In this document: positions 8,875 through 17,999 of the stretch, piece after piece | Layout of the letters: each line of letters opens with the position of its first letter | Position numbering within the stretch: the stretch's first letter is position 1 | Assembly (NCBI RefSeq): GCF_023111095.1 | Contig: NZ_JALGYW010000010.1 | Span: 129,172-193,171, forward strand | Reading direction: 5' to 3' | DNA length: 64,000 nt | Source of the DNA: Maribellus sp. YY47 | Lineage (GTDB): Bacteria; Bacteroidota; Bacteroidia; Bacteroidales; Prolixibacteraceae | Made by a program: the position numbers and the translations under genes | The notes under the pieces: generated by a model | The model's input: the letters and a program-made list of their open reading frames with translations, nothing else | What the model was told of the DNA's origin: nothing | Databases searched by the model: none

Positions 8875-10167
8875 ATGGAGACTAAAAAGCAAAATCGAAC
8901 AATACCAATCATTATGATGGTACTATTGTTTGGTATGATTTCATTTGTGACCAACCTGGCAGCGCCAATGGGAGTGGTTGTGAAAGCACAATTCGATGCT
9001 TCTAACTTCCTGGGCATGTTGGGTAACTTTATGAACTTCCTGGCATACGCCGTGATGGGTATTCCGGCAGGAAAACTGCTTGAAAAAGTAGGATACAAGA
9101 ATACTGCATTGCTCGCTATCCTGATTGGTTTTGTGGGAGTATTAATTCAGTACCTGTCAGGTATTGCTGAGAGTTTCGCGATTTACTTGCTCGGAGCATT
9201 CGTGGCAGGTGGTTCAATGACCATGTTAAATACAGTGGTAAATCCTATGTTGAATACCCTTGGCGGAGGAGGTAAAAAAGGCAACCAGTTAATTCAAATT
9301 GGTGGTTCTTTCAATTCGCTGATGGGAACTTCAGTGCCGATCCTTGTTGGTATGTTGGTTGGTGAAGTAACCAAAAATACAGCTATTAAAGATGTAAATC
9401 CGGTGTTGTTTATTGCAATGGGGATTTTCGCTTTGGTTGGTATTGTTTTGTGGACAGTTAAGATTCCTCAGCCTCAGGTTGATGGACATGATATTGACGG
9501 GAATGAAAGTGTTTGGTCATTTCGTCACTTTGTATTAGGTGCCGTTGGTATTTTCATCTATGTAGGTATTGAGATTGGTGTTCCCGGTACCATGATGTTG
9601 TGGCTGGCCGATGCTGCTGCAAGTGGTCTCGATCCTGCAACAGCAGCTTCTACTGCAGGTGTGGTGGCAGGTACTTATTGGTTTTTGATGCTGATTGGAC
9701 GATTTGTCGGGGCTTCGATAGGTGGTAAAGTCTCTAGCCGCGCCATGTTAACTGTTGTATCTGCTGTTGGTTTGTTGTTGGTAGCCATGGCTATTATTGC
9801 TTCACCTGAGAATACAGTTAATATTCCTGTTTTCCAGAGTTCTACAAGCGGTTTGAGTCTTGGCCAGGCTGAAGTTCCAGTCAATGCGATGTACCTTGTA
9901 CTGGTTGGTCTGTGTACATCTATTATGTGGGGTGGTATTTTTAACCTTGCAGTAGAAGGTTTAGGTAAATACGTAGCCGTTGCTTCCGGTATCTTTATGA
10001 CAATGGTTGTAGGAGGGGGAATACTTCCACTGGTGCAGAATGCAATTGCCGATAGCATGGGATATATTACTTCATATTGGGTAATTATTGGTGGTTTGGC
10101 ATATTTGCTTTTCTATGCATTAATTGGTAGTAAAGTAACAAAACGTGCCGACGGTAAAGCTGTCTAA
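8875..10167 (+). CDS. MFS sugar transporter (FucP/glucose-galactose porter type)
   Basis: The 430-aa protein has about 12 hydrophobic membrane segments. The first follows a short polar N-terminus, with the segment FVTNLAAPMGVVVKAQFD typical of Bacteroidota sugar:H+ symporters of the GGP family. Other family marks are AYAVMGIPAGKLLEKVGYK and IMWGGIFNLAVEGLGKYV. It would bring hexose, probably galactose or glucose, across the inner membrane with H+. The position right after galK supports galactose, though the specificity is inferred. A strong terminator follows at 10235-10270. Confidence 0.88.
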   Translation: METKKQNRTIPIIMMVLLFGMISFVTNLAAPMGVVVKAQFDASNFLGMLGNFMNFLAYAVMGIPAGKLLEKVGYKNTALLAILIGFVGVLIQYLSGIAESFAIYLLGAFVAGGSMTMLNTVVNPMLNTLGGGGKKGNQLIQIGGSFNSLMGTSVPILVGMLVGEVTKNTAIKDVNPVLFIAMGIFALVGIVLWTVKIPQPQVDGHDIDGNESVWSFRHFVLGAVGIFIYVGIEIGVPGTMMLWLADAAASGLDPATAASTAGVVAGTYWFLMLIGRFVGASIGGKVSSRAMLTVVSAVGLLLVAMAIIASPENTVNIPVFQSSTSGLSLGQAEVPVNAMYLVLVGLCTSIMWGGIFNLAVEGLGKYVAVASGIFMTMVVGGGILPLVQNAIADSMGYITSYWVIIGGLAYLLFYALIGSKVTKRADGKAV

Positions 10168-10234
10168 AATTATTCTAAAATATTTTCATTGCCGTGTCCG
10201 GTAATGAATCTAAATTCATTCGGAATTTTCCGGG

Positions 10235-10270
10235 AGCCATTTTGTCCTTGCGACAGAATGGCTTTTTTTT
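10235..10270 (+). terminator. Rho-independent terminator after the MFS transporter
   Basis: AGCCATTTTGTC (10235-10246) pairs with GACAGAATGGCT (10252-10263) through 12 base pairs including one G-U, with a 5-nt loop. A run of eight T follows. The rest of 10271-10527 has no gene and presumably holds the promoter of the symporter gene. Confidence 0.9.
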
Positions 10271-10527
10271 CGAAAGTCTATCAAAAAACAGCAGTAGAAT
10301 ATGTTTAAAAGTTGTCATATGCACCCTGATTGTGCCTGCGATACATCTGTAGGCGATTTCTGGAGTTTATGAATTTTTTGTTTTCGGGCATACATGAGGC
10401 TTGGGTTTAATCTCATTGAAAATACCTCAGATAGAAGCAAAATATTTATTTGCCGGTGCAGATGTATTGATATAAATGTTATTTTTACGCTTAATTAAAA
10501 CTAAGTTCAAACCATAAACGTGAAAGA

Positions 10528-12210
10528 ATGAGCATTCTCGACTGGATTATTCTGGGCCTCTTTTTTCTGGGCCTTATCGGAATCATATTTTGGGTTTTAA
10601 AACAAAAGGAAAAAGACACTTCCGATTATTTTCTTGCCGGACGCGATGCAACCTGGATTGCAATCGGCGCATCTATTTTTGCTTCGAACATAGGATCTGA
10701 GCATCTTGTTGGGCTGGCCGGAGCCGGGGCCGAAAGCGGCATGGCTATGGCCCATTGGGAAATGCACGGCTGGATGATTTTAATGCTGGGATGGTTGTTT
10801 GTCCCGTTTTATGCCCGAAGTAGAGTATTTACCATGCCTGAATTCCTGGAAAGACGATACAATCCGCAGGCAAGATCTTTTTTATCCATAATATCGATTG
10901 TAAGTTATGTACTTACAAAAGTTGCAGTGACGGTTTACGCTGGCGGTGTGGTTTTTAAAGATGTTTTCAATATTGATTACGTCACTTTCTTTGGTTATGA
11001 TATCGATTTCTTTTGGATAAGTGCAATCGGGCTTGTTGTGTTAACCGGACTTTATACAACGTTTGGAGGAATGAAAGCCGTTCTCTATACCTCGGTACTT
11101 CAAACTCCGATTCTATTGATCGGGTCAATCGCGATCTTGATACTGGGTATTGTTAAAGTTGGGGGATGGAATGAACTGATGGAAATTACACGAGCGAACG
11201 TCACGGTTCATGGAGATTCGATGACCAGTTTGATGCGGTCACATCACGATCCCGATTTCCCATGGACAGGTGTAATACTTGGCTCAGCGATCATCGGTTT
11301 CTGGTACTGGTGTACCGACCAGTTCATCGTTCAGCGTGTTTTGTCAGGCCGCGATATGACCCAGGCCAGGCGCGGTGCCATTTTTGGCGCTTACTTAAAA
11401 CTTACCCCGGTGTTTATTTTTCTGATACCCGGGATGATTGCTTACGCTTTAACGCAAAAAATCGATCCTGCAACCGGACAACCCATGCTTAACCTGGCCA
11501 GTAACGATGCTGCTTTTTCGACCCTGGTGAAAGTATTACTTCCTAAAGGTTTTACAGGAATTGTGGTTGGGGGAATCCTGGCGGCGCTTATGAGTTCGCT
11601 GGCTTCACTGTTTAACTCATCGGCGATGTTGTTTACCATCGATTTTTACAAGAAATACAAACCGCAGGCTTCGGAAAAACACTATGTGTTTGTTGGCCGC
11701 ATTGCGACAGTAGTTATTGTTATACTCGGAATTCTCTGGATTCCGGTAATGAAAGGAATTGGAAAAGTGCTTTACGAGTACCTGCAGGATGTGCAGTCAT
11801 TGCTGGCACCTGGTATTGCTGCCGTTTTTCTCCTCGGAGTACTCTCAAAAAAGACGACACCCGCTGCCGGTTTGTGGGGATTGATCATCGGATTTACGTT
11901 GGGCATGCTTCGTTTGGGACTGAATATTTTCTCCGGCTCAATTGAAGAAACTTCCTTTATCTATAAATTGATCTTGTCGCACAACTGGTTGCATTACGAG
12001 ATTTACTTATTTATTTTGGTGATTATCTCAATGGTTATCATTAGTTACTTTACCAAGCCCAAAGATCCGCTTTCCATTATTGGACTTACCATGGGGTCGG
12101 CAACGGCGGAACAGCGCGCTGAAACCCGGGCTTCCTACAATCATTGGGATGTGATCAATTCGATTATTATCATTACCATTATCCTGGTTTTCTATGCCTA
12201 TTTCTGGTAA
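10528..12210 (+). CDS. SGLT-like sodium/sugar symporter (SSS family)
   Basis: The 560-aa polytopic protein of the solute:sodium symporter family is unusually similar in motif content to animal SGLTs. Residues known to contact sugar in human SGLT1 have counterparts here: Asn54 and His59 (FASNIGSEHLVGLAGAGAE), Glu78 (AHWE), Tyr260-Trp261 (FWYWCTDQFIVQR), Lys291 (GAYLKLTP) and Gln423 (DVQSLLAPGIAAVF). The Na+-site helix MSSLASLFNSSAMLFT is also present. I infer Na+-driven uptake of galactose or glucose. It is separated from the MFS porter by a terminator, so the two transporters can be expressed independently. A terminator follows at 12235. Confidence 0.9.
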   Translation: MSILDWIILGLFFLGLIGIIFWVLKQKEKDTSDYFLAGRDATWIAIGASIFASNIGSEHLVGLAGAGAESGMAMAHWEMHGWMILMLGWLFVPFYARSRVFTMPEFLERRYNPQARSFLSIISIVSYVLTKVAVTVYAGGVVFKDVFNIDYVTFFGYDIDFFWISAIGLVVLTGLYTTFGGMKAVLYTSVLQTPILLIGSIAILILGIVKVGGWNELMEITRANVTVHGDSMTSLMRSHHDPDFPWTGVILGSAIIGFWYWCTDQFIVQRVLSGRDMTQARRGAIFGAYLKLTPVFIFLIPGMIAYALTQKIDPATGQPMLNLASNDAAFSTLVKVLLPKGFTGIVVGGILAALMSSLASLFNSSAMLFTIDFYKKYKPQASEKHYVFVGRIATVVIVILGILWIPVMKGIGKVLYEYLQDVQSLLAPGIAAVFLLGVLSKKTTPAAGLWGLIIGFTLGMLRLGLNIFSGSIEETSFIYKLILSHNWLHYEIYLFILVIISMVIISYFTKPKDPLSIIGLTMGSATAEQRAETRASYNHWDVINSIIIITIILVFYAYFW

Positions 12211-12234
12211 TACATAGCGGTATTTTATTTTAAG

Positions 12235-12273
12235 AAAATAGCTGTTTGCTTAAGGCCGACAGCTATTTTTTTT
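12235..12273 (+). terminator. Rho-independent terminator after the SGLT-like gene
   Basis: AAATAGCTGT is matched by ACAGCTATTT around a 13-nt loop, followed by a T-run ending near 12273. It lies 25 bp past the stop codon. Confidence 0.8.
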
Positions 12274-12300
12274 AAATTCGCTTTTCTAGACCAAAGTCAT

Positions 12301-13218
12301 ATGTACGATATTATTGGAGACGTTCACGGGCAGGCAGCTTTGTTAAAAAAGTTGTTGCAAAAACTGGGATACGAGAAGACAAACGGTAGTTACACGCATC
12401 CCGAACGCAAAGCAATTTTTGTAGGAGACTTTATTAACAGAGGCTCTGAAATACGGAAAACCATAAAAATTATACGTTCGATGGTGGAGAGCGGGAATGC
12501 CTATGCGATTCTTGGAAACCACGAGATCAACGCAATTATATACCATTTGAATGATAAACAGGGCTCCTTGCTGGTAAAAAAGCCTAATAAATATGGTTTA
12601 GCGCTGTTTAAAACCATCAACGAATTTTCATTAAACTCACAGGAATGGAAAGATCATCTGACCTGGATGCGTACCTTGCCCTTATTTCTTGATTTTGGTG
12701 ATATCAGAGTTGTTCATGCTTGCTGGTCCGACGAGGCCGTTGCCATTGCCGCATCGGCATACGAAGAGGGGAGGATCAGAAAGAAAACCTTCCGGATTAT
12801 CCACAAAAAGGCCGATGCCGACATTACAAAAAGCGTTTGGTTGCTTACAAAAGGGAATTTGCTGAAAATGCCGTCCGATTTACACGTCGTAAGCAACAAA
12901 GGTGTGGCACCCCGCTCTTTCAGGATGCGATGGTGGGAGAAAACGGCCGGAATAACCTTTCGAAATCTCTCGTTCGAAAGCAAATTTTCAATGCCCGATT
13001 ATACCGTTCCGCCGCAGATACTGACTGATAGTGAGGGTTATCCGGAAGACGCGCCTATCGTGTTCTTTGGACATTACTGCAGGGGGAGAGGCCCCGTTGT
13101 GATAAGGCCAAACATATGTTGTGTTGACTCTTGCGTGAATGGAAGCGGAGTATTAACGGCATACCGTTGGAGCGGCGAAAAGCAACTGGATATAGAAAAT
13201 GTGGTGCACGTGAAGTGA
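12301..13218 (+). CDS. Calcineurin-like metallophosphoesterase (PrpE/diadenosine tetraphosphatase type)
   Basis: The 305-aa protein carries the metal-binding signature of the PPP-like family in order: GDVHGQ at residues 6-11, GDFINRG near 43, and GNHEINAI near 80. A later H-x-C region reads VVHACWSDE, and FFGHYCRGRGP lies near residue 260. These ligands would hold two metal ions. Related proteins hydrolyse dinucleoside tetraphosphates or phosphoprotein substrates, and the substrate here cannot be told from sequence. It appears monocistronic, with the tRNA-Asp pair following. Confidence 0.8.
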   Translation: MYDIIGDVHGQAALLKKLLQKLGYEKTNGSYTHPERKAIFVGDFINRGSEIRKTIKIIRSMVESGNAYAILGNHEINAIIYHLNDKQGSLLVKKPNKYGLALFKTINEFSLNSQEWKDHLTWMRTLPLFLDFGDIRVVHACWSDEAVAIAASAYEEGRIRKKTFRIIHKKADADITKSVWLLTKGNLLKMPSDLHVVSNKGVAPRSFRMRWWEKTAGITFRNLSFESKFSMPDYTVPPQILTDSEGYPEDAPIVFFGHYCRGRGPVVIRPNICCVDSCVNGSGVLTAYRWSGEKQLDIENVVHVK

Positions 13219-13282
13219 TTTGTGCGCGTAACAATAAGGCAATCAATGTTTTAAATAATTTTTCAAAAAAATATTATTTTGT

Positions 13283-13313
13283 ATTGTCGGAAAAAAAAGA
13301 AAGTATATATTTG
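13283..13313 (+). promoter_or_regulatory. Promoter of the tRNA-Asp pair
   Basis: A TATATTTG -7 box (13306-13313) matches the Bacteroidota TAnnTTTG consensus. An ATTG (13283-13286) lies 19 bp upstream as the -33 element. The first tRNA begins 46 bp downstream. Confidence 0.6.
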
Positions 13314-13359
13314 CAACACCTTTGACAAAGGGAGTTCTTTAAAGAATTTGATTAAAAAT

Positions 13360-13433
13360 GGTGCGGTAGTTCAGTTGGTTAGAATATCGGCCTGTCACGC
13401 CGGGGGTCGCGGGTTCGAGTCCCGTCCGCACCG
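13360..13433 (+). tRNA. tRNA-Asp(GTC), copy 1
   Basis: This is a 74-nt cloverleaf. The acceptor stem is GGTGCGG/CCGCACC with discriminator G. The anticodon loop CTGTCAC contains GTC at 13394-13396, closed by TCGGC/GCCGG. The T-arm is GCGGG-TTCGAGT-CCCGT. CCA is not encoded. It is identical to the second copy 104 bp downstream. Confidence 0.97.
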
Positions 13434-13463
13434 CATTTTTATTCAAATTTATACATCACATTT

Positions 13464-13537
13464 GGTGCGGTAGTTCAGTTGGTTAGAATATCGGCCTGTC
13501 ACGCCGGGGGTCGCGGGTTCGAGTCCCGTCCGCACCG
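13464..13537 (+). tRNA. tRNA-Asp(GTC), copy 2
   Basis: The sequence is identical to copy 1 over all 74 nt, with anticodon GTC, and it is separated from copy 1 by 30 bp. It is followed at once by a terminator and then by the GIY-YIG gene. An altered version of its 3' end recurs after that gene at 13832. Confidence 0.97.
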
Positions 13538-13538
13538 C

Positions 13539-13571
13539 AAAAAGCAGTTCCAAAAAAGGGCTGCTTTTTTT
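13539..13571 (+). terminator. Terminator of the tRNA-Asp operon
   Basis: AAAAAGCAG pairs with CTGCTTTTT around a 13-nt loop and ends in a T-run at 13571. The GIY-YIG start codon lies 8 bp later. A near-copy of this hairpin recurs after the GIY-YIG gene. Confidence 0.8.
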
Positions 13572-13578
13572 GTTTCTG

Positions 13579-13830
13579 ATGACCTATGTTGTTTATATAT
13601 TGCAAAGCGAAAAAGATAGAAGTTATTACATTGGTTTTACTTCCGATCTGGATATTCGTTTGTCCTTCCATAACTCAGGGAAATCACGATATACCTCGCT
13701 AAAAATGCCTTGGAAGGTAGTTTACAGTGAAAGTTATGCAACCAAATCGGATGCGCTGAAACGCGAGAAATTTCTAAAGCAACAACGCAATCGTACGTTT
13801 TATGAGCGATTAATAAAAAACGATAAATAG
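13579..13830 (+). CDS. Small GIY-YIG nuclease-family protein (UPF0213/YhbQ-like)
   Basis: The 83-aa product starts at the ATG at 13579 (MTYVVYILQSEKD). A TTG three codons earlier lies inside the terminator and is rejected. The single GIY-YIG domain is complete: VYIL, then YYIGFTSDLDIRLSFHN with the catalytic Arg, and SDALKREKFLK with the metal-binding Glu. Proteins of this size have one nuclease fold and no DNA-binding extension. It starts only 41 bp after a tRNA-Asp gene. It is followed directly by a degenerate copy of the tRNA 3' end plus terminator, so gene and repeat look like an insertion unit at the tRNA locus. Whether it cuts DNA is unknown. Confidence 0.85.
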   Translation: MTYVVYILQSEKDRSYYIGFTSDLDIRLSFHNSGKSRYTSLKMPWKVVYSESYATKSDALKREKFLKQQRNRTFYERLIKNDK

Positions 13831-13831
13831 A

Positions 13832-13905
13832 TCGCGGGTTTCTCGAGTGCTCGGGATCCGCACCGCAAAAGGCAGTTCAATAAATGAGCTGCTTTTTTTG
13901 TTTTA
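13832..13905 (+). repeat. Degenerate duplicate of the tRNA-Asp 3' end and terminator
   Basis: Right after the GIY-YIG stop codon, the sequence resumes like the tRNA 3' half: TCGCGGGTT, then an altered insert, then CCGCACCGC, then an AAAAGGCAG...CTGCTTTTTTT hairpin. It corresponds to 13511-13576 with a 321-bp offset. The altered T-arm segment reads TCTCGAGTGCTCGGGATC, which matches the core of the dispersed palindromic element found at 47320, 49822 and 56454. This copy cannot form a whole tRNA. Confidence 0.75.
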
Positions 13906-13971
13906 TGAAATTTCAACTACTTACTGCAAGATGGCCCTGAATACTATGGCTATAAATGAAAGTAAATTATT

Positions 13972-14433
<462 letters not shown>

Positions 14434-14464
14434 TTATTTTAATGTTTTGTTTTTCAGATTTCAA

Positions 14465-16255
14465 TCATTTGCAAAAAGGTTTATATGCCCGTCCTCCGCC
14501 TTTAAATCCGGCATTTTTGTAAAACTCCACAAAAGTCAAACGCATCGGATGAACAAACGATCCAAGCGATGAGATCAGAATATTCAGCGTATGTCCCAGA
14601 ATCAGGAAAATAACAAAGAATACCGGCCCCAGAATTTTGGAAGAACCCAATATTTGCAGCCCAATGTCGTTAATTACAAAGCCGAGAATGGCGCTTGACA
14701 AACCAAGTGCAAACAAACGAATGTAGGACAACAGATCTCCAAAAATGCCGGTAACCGTGGAATATACATCCCAGATTCCTTTACCGACACGCGCAAAAAC
14801 ATTGACTTGCGGATCGCTGAAAAAAAGAACCAAAAAGCCACCGACAAAAATGAGGGCGTACAAAATGGCGGTGTTACTTGGGATCACACTCAGTCTTGAT
14901 AGAAGCGCATACAAGAGCCCTCCTAAAACAATGATCAGCCAGCCGCAGGTCGATAATGCATAGCGGTACCCGAATTGTTTCATCTGGTTGGCGGCTTTCA
15001 GAAACAATCCGAAAATAATCTGTACGCTGCCCAATGCGAGCGAAAGCTGAAACATTTTGTTGGGATCGAGAAAAAGGTTTCTGAAATTTTGGGTGAAAGA
15101 AAATTCCGCTTCAATTAAATTGATGCCAAAGAAAGTGCCGGACACCATCCCGAACAGGAAGGTAGCCACACCAAGAAACTGTAAAAGACTCAGGTAAGGC
15201 AAAAACTTTTTATCGGCAAAAGGTTTGTAAATACCGCCACCTACAAGGAATAATAAACCATAACCTGCATCGCCCAGGCAAAAACCAAAGAACAGCATAA
15301 AAAAGGGGGCGAAAAATACCGTCAGATCGATTTCAGCATAATCGGGTAGCGAGAACAGCGAACCGATCGGTTCGAACAAGCTGCTAAACCGGTTATTTTT
15401 TAGTAACACCGGTATTTTATCTTTCGGAGTTCCCCAGCGTCTGACGTAAAGAACTCCGATGTCTTCAAGATACAAATTAAAAAGATCTGATTTCGATCGG
15501 GGGATCCAACCTTCGAGCAGCATTAGTTTATCGTCGGCATTTTTTTCGGTGGTTAATTTTACCTTTTCAAATTCCAGTTTGTTGATTAAGTCTGCCATTT
15601 TTTGCTCCAGCAGCGAAAGTGAAAACGTTGCATATTCATCGAGCTTTTTATTAAGCTGATCAATTTCTGCGTTTGTTCTTTCTATTTGTTTTTCCAATTC
15701 AGAAGCGGGAATCTCGGGCAAATTCACAGGTTCTAAATCGAGATCAAATTCCCTGTTGTTAGTTCGGATCAACACAAAAAATATCCGGGTGCCTTTTCCC
15801 GATATGAAAACAACGGGAACTCCGGCACTATTGAGTTCATGAAATTTTTGAGAAGGTGCTGAATAAAATTCAAGACAGATATTTTCAGCTTTTAACTTTT
15901 GACGCAATTCAGGCGAAAACTTGCCCCATGAACGGGCTTTTTCGTAAGCTGCGTTTAATTCTTCAAGTTTGCTTTCAAAGTTTCCAATTCTTACTTCGGT
16001 ATCGAGGATGGCTTCAGGGAGCTTCTCAGCCTTCACAATTTGTTCCACGTTTTGTTCCGGAATATTCCTTTTTTTCAGTACCCGAATGGCCTTTTCATAC
16101 GTTTTTATTTCATCAAATTTATCCTTTAATTCTTTGGTGAAATCGGCTTCTTTCTCAATAATGTGCAACACTCCAAGTTTTTGAATTTCTTCGAGAAACG
16201 TGTTGTATTCTTTGTAAAATACCAGAAATGAATATTTGATCATCGGAACAATCAT
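14465..16255 (-). CDS. ntpI: V-type ATPase subunit I (stator, a-subunit)
   Basis: The 596-aa protein has an N-terminal cytoplasmic half (residues 1-300) with coiled-coil character. A C-terminal membrane half follows with about seven helices, starting near DLTVFFAPFFMLFFG. The segment GDLLSYIRLFALGLSSAILG carries the conserved Arg that faces the rotor Glu. It forms the ion half-channels and the peripheral stalk link. The start ATG at 16255 overlaps the ntpD stop by 4 bp, indicating translational coupling. Length is somewhat short but within the bacterial range. Confidence 0.93.
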   Translation of the reverse strand: MIVPMIKYSFLVFYKEYNTFLEEIQKLGVLHIIEKEADFTKELKDKFDEIKTYEKAIRVLKKRNIPEQNVEQIVKAEKLPEAILDTEVRIGNFESKLEELNAAYEKARSWGKFSPELRQKLKAENICLEFYSAPSQKFHELNSAGVPVVFISGKGTRIFFVLIRTNNREFDLDLEPVNLPEIPASELEKQIERTNAEIDQLNKKLDEYATFSLSLLEQKMADLINKLEFEKVKLTTEKNADDKLMLLEGWIPRSKSDLFNLYLEDIGVLYVRRWGTPKDKIPVLLKNNRFSSLFEPIGSLFSLPDYAEIDLTVFFAPFFMLFFGFCLGDAGYGLLFLVGGGIYKPFADKKFLPYLSLLQFLGVATFLFGMVSGTFFGINLIEAEFSFTQNFRNLFLDPNKMFQLSLALGSVQIIFGLFLKAANQMKQFGYRYALSTCGWLIIVLGGLLYALLSRLSVIPSNTAILYALIFVGGFLVLFFSDPQVNVFARVGKGIWDVYSTVTGIFGDLLSYIRLFALGLSSAILGFVINDIGLQILGSSKILGPVFFVIFLILGHTLNILISSLGSFVHPMRLTFVEFYKNAGFKGGGRAYKPFCK

Positions 16256-16857
16256 ACCTGCATTTCTTTTTGTTTTTGCTGTCGTTTTTTGACAATCTTC
16301 TGAGCCGATTTCGAAAGATTTTCTTCGTCTTCGAGGAAGCGTTTAATTTTACGAATCGCATCTTCGTAACCCGGTATTTGTACTTTCTCGTAGAGATTCA
16401 CTTTTTGGGTTGTCTTTCTCCGGGCATGGTCCAGCAATATCATTTTTTGCTTACCGAAATTAAGGCGGTTTACAATCAGCGCAACTTTTTTCAGGAACGT
16501 CAAACCTTCAGGAAACCACTTGGGGCGTTCAAATAAGCTGAATTTCATTTCGTTAAAAAGAATCCCTTCCAACACTGGTATTGAAACCCCTGCGATCTTT
16601 GTGGTTGCCGTTTTTACTTCGGCGATGGAGAGTAATTCGGGCATGAATTCATTCCAAAGATTCACCGAGTTGCTGTGACGTTCAATTAAGGAATTCAGTT
16701 CATTCTCAGCTTCAAGCACTTTGTCTTTTGCCTTTTTTACTTCCAAACGTAAGGCCGACTCCTTGTTTTTTAAGGTAGGAAGCGCTTTGGTCCGGATCTT
16801 CAGTTGTTTATTCAGGCGCTGAAGCTCCGTTTTGTTGTATTGAAAGCTGATGGCCAA
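16252..16857 (-). CDS. ntpD: V-type ATPase subunit D (central shaft)
   Basis: The 201-aa protein is mostly long helices, with the N-terminal LQRLNKQLKIRTKALPTLKN and C-terminal VNLYEKVQIPGYEDAIRKI stretches typical of subunit D. It is the rotating coiled-coil shaft linking the A3B3 head to the rotor. It ends in a Lys/Gln-rich tail. It overlaps ntpI by 4 bp and follows the Usp-domain gene at a short 18-bp spacing. Confidence 0.92.
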   Translation of the reverse strand: MAISFQYNKTELQRLNKQLKIRTKALPTLKNKESALRLEVKKAKDKVLEAENELNSLIERHSNSVNLWNEFMPELLSIAEVKTATTKIAGVSIPVLEGILFNEMKFSLFERPKWFPEGLTFLKKVALIVNRLNFGKQKMILLDHARRKTTQKVNLYEKVQIPGYEDAIRKIKRFLEDEENLSKSAQKIVKKRQQKQKEMQV

Positions 16858-16875
16858 TCGTTTGTTTTTAATGTT

Positions 16876-17994
16876 TTACACCGGAAAGATCAGCATCGGA
16901 ATCTTTTTACTTGAAACCATGGCCTCAACCAGGTCGCTGTGAAACATTCTGTAAAAGGCCGAATGTTTCTGTTTCGATAATGAAATGAGATCGATGTCGT
17001 GCGATTCTATAAAATCGTCCAGACCTTTTGGTACACTTTCGCTTTCGGTTGAAACACACGTAATGTCCACATCCGGATAATCGCTTTTCAGGAACGTATT
17101 GAGCTCGTCAATTTTTTTCTGGAGGCTTAGATCGTTTTTTGTTGCAATGTGGACACAGTAGATTTTTTTGTCGTACGATTTAAGTATCTCCAGTAGTTTA
17201 TTAAGCGAAGAATTGTCCGACTCATAAAAGTCGGTGGCATACATTACATTGATTTTCGCTTTGCTTTTAAATTTGGCACCTTCGGGAACTCCAAGTACCG
17301 GATACTGCGTGTTTTCTATTACTTTCATCAAAGTTTTTCCGCAAAATTCTCCATTTCCTTCTTTATCCTGTCTTGTTCCCATCACCACGACATCGGGTTT
17401 ATACCTTTTGCACGATTCCGTAATCACATTCACCGGTGTTCCCTTCAGCATGCGGTAGTGAACTTTTACCGAACGCATCAGCTCTTTCGGAATACGGGCT
17501 TTCAATTCTTTGCTGAATTCAACCAGCTTTAACTGTGCCTTGTCAAAAGCTTCCTTTAGCTGCATGTTGACGATTTTCTCCCACGACGTGGTGCTTTTTT
17601 GCGAATCGGCGAACGTCGGATCGGGGTAGACATACAGGATTTTAACTTCCGCATTTTGTCTGCTTGCCAATCCAATGGCATACTCACACAAATCGAAACA
17701 ACAGTCGCTTATTTTTACGGGAACCAAAATTTTTTTGAGTTGCTTTATTTCCCCCATATCCCGTATTTCATCGAGATCGAACTCCTTGTGTAATTGCAGG
17801 AGCGTAGCAATGGCTTTTTCCGACTGCCCGGCTTTGACTTTTAATAAAACCTCCCTCGGATCGTACTTTTCGCCAAGTGTCAGACCTTCATTTGTAAAGA
17901 ATACCTCGAATCCGTGTTCTTCGAGTTTATCTTTCACAAAACTGCCTAAATAGGCTGTTTTAATCCGTAATAATGTAATCAGTTGATTTTCCAT
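16876..17994 (-). CDS. Tandem universal stress protein inside the ATPase operon
   Basis: The 372-aa protein has an N-terminal region of about 85 residues (MENQLITLLRIKTAYLGSF, resembling a DUF2007-like signal-transducing domain) followed by two Usp folds. The first begins KKILVPVKISDCCFDLCEYA and contains VVMGTRQDKEG, a variant of the nucleotide-binding G-2x-G-9x-G(S/T) motif. The second begins KINVMYATDFYESDNS. It sits between ntpB (5-bp gap) and ntpD, so it is co-transcribed with the ATPase. A regulatory role sensing nucleotides or stress to tune the ATPase is inference from position. Confidence 0.85.
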   Translation of the reverse strand: MENQLITLLRIKTAYLGSFVKDKLEEHGFEVFFTNEGLTLGEKYDPREVLLKVKAGQSEKAIATLLQLHKEFDLDEIRDMGEIKQLKKILVPVKISDCCFDLCEYAIGLASRQNAEVKILYVYPDPTFADSQKSTTSWEKIVNMQLKEAFDKAQLKLVEFSKELKARIPKELMRSVKVHYRMLKGTPVNVITESCKRYKPDVVVMGTRQDKEGNGEFCGKTLMKVIENTQYPVLGVPEGAKFKSKAKINVMYATDFYESDNSSLNKLLEILKSYDKKIYCVHIATKNDLSLQKKIDELNTFLKSDYPDVDITCVSTESESVPKGLDDFIESHDIDLISLSKQKHSAFYRMFHSDLVEAMVSSKKIPMLIFPV

Positions 17995-17999
17995 GACGG

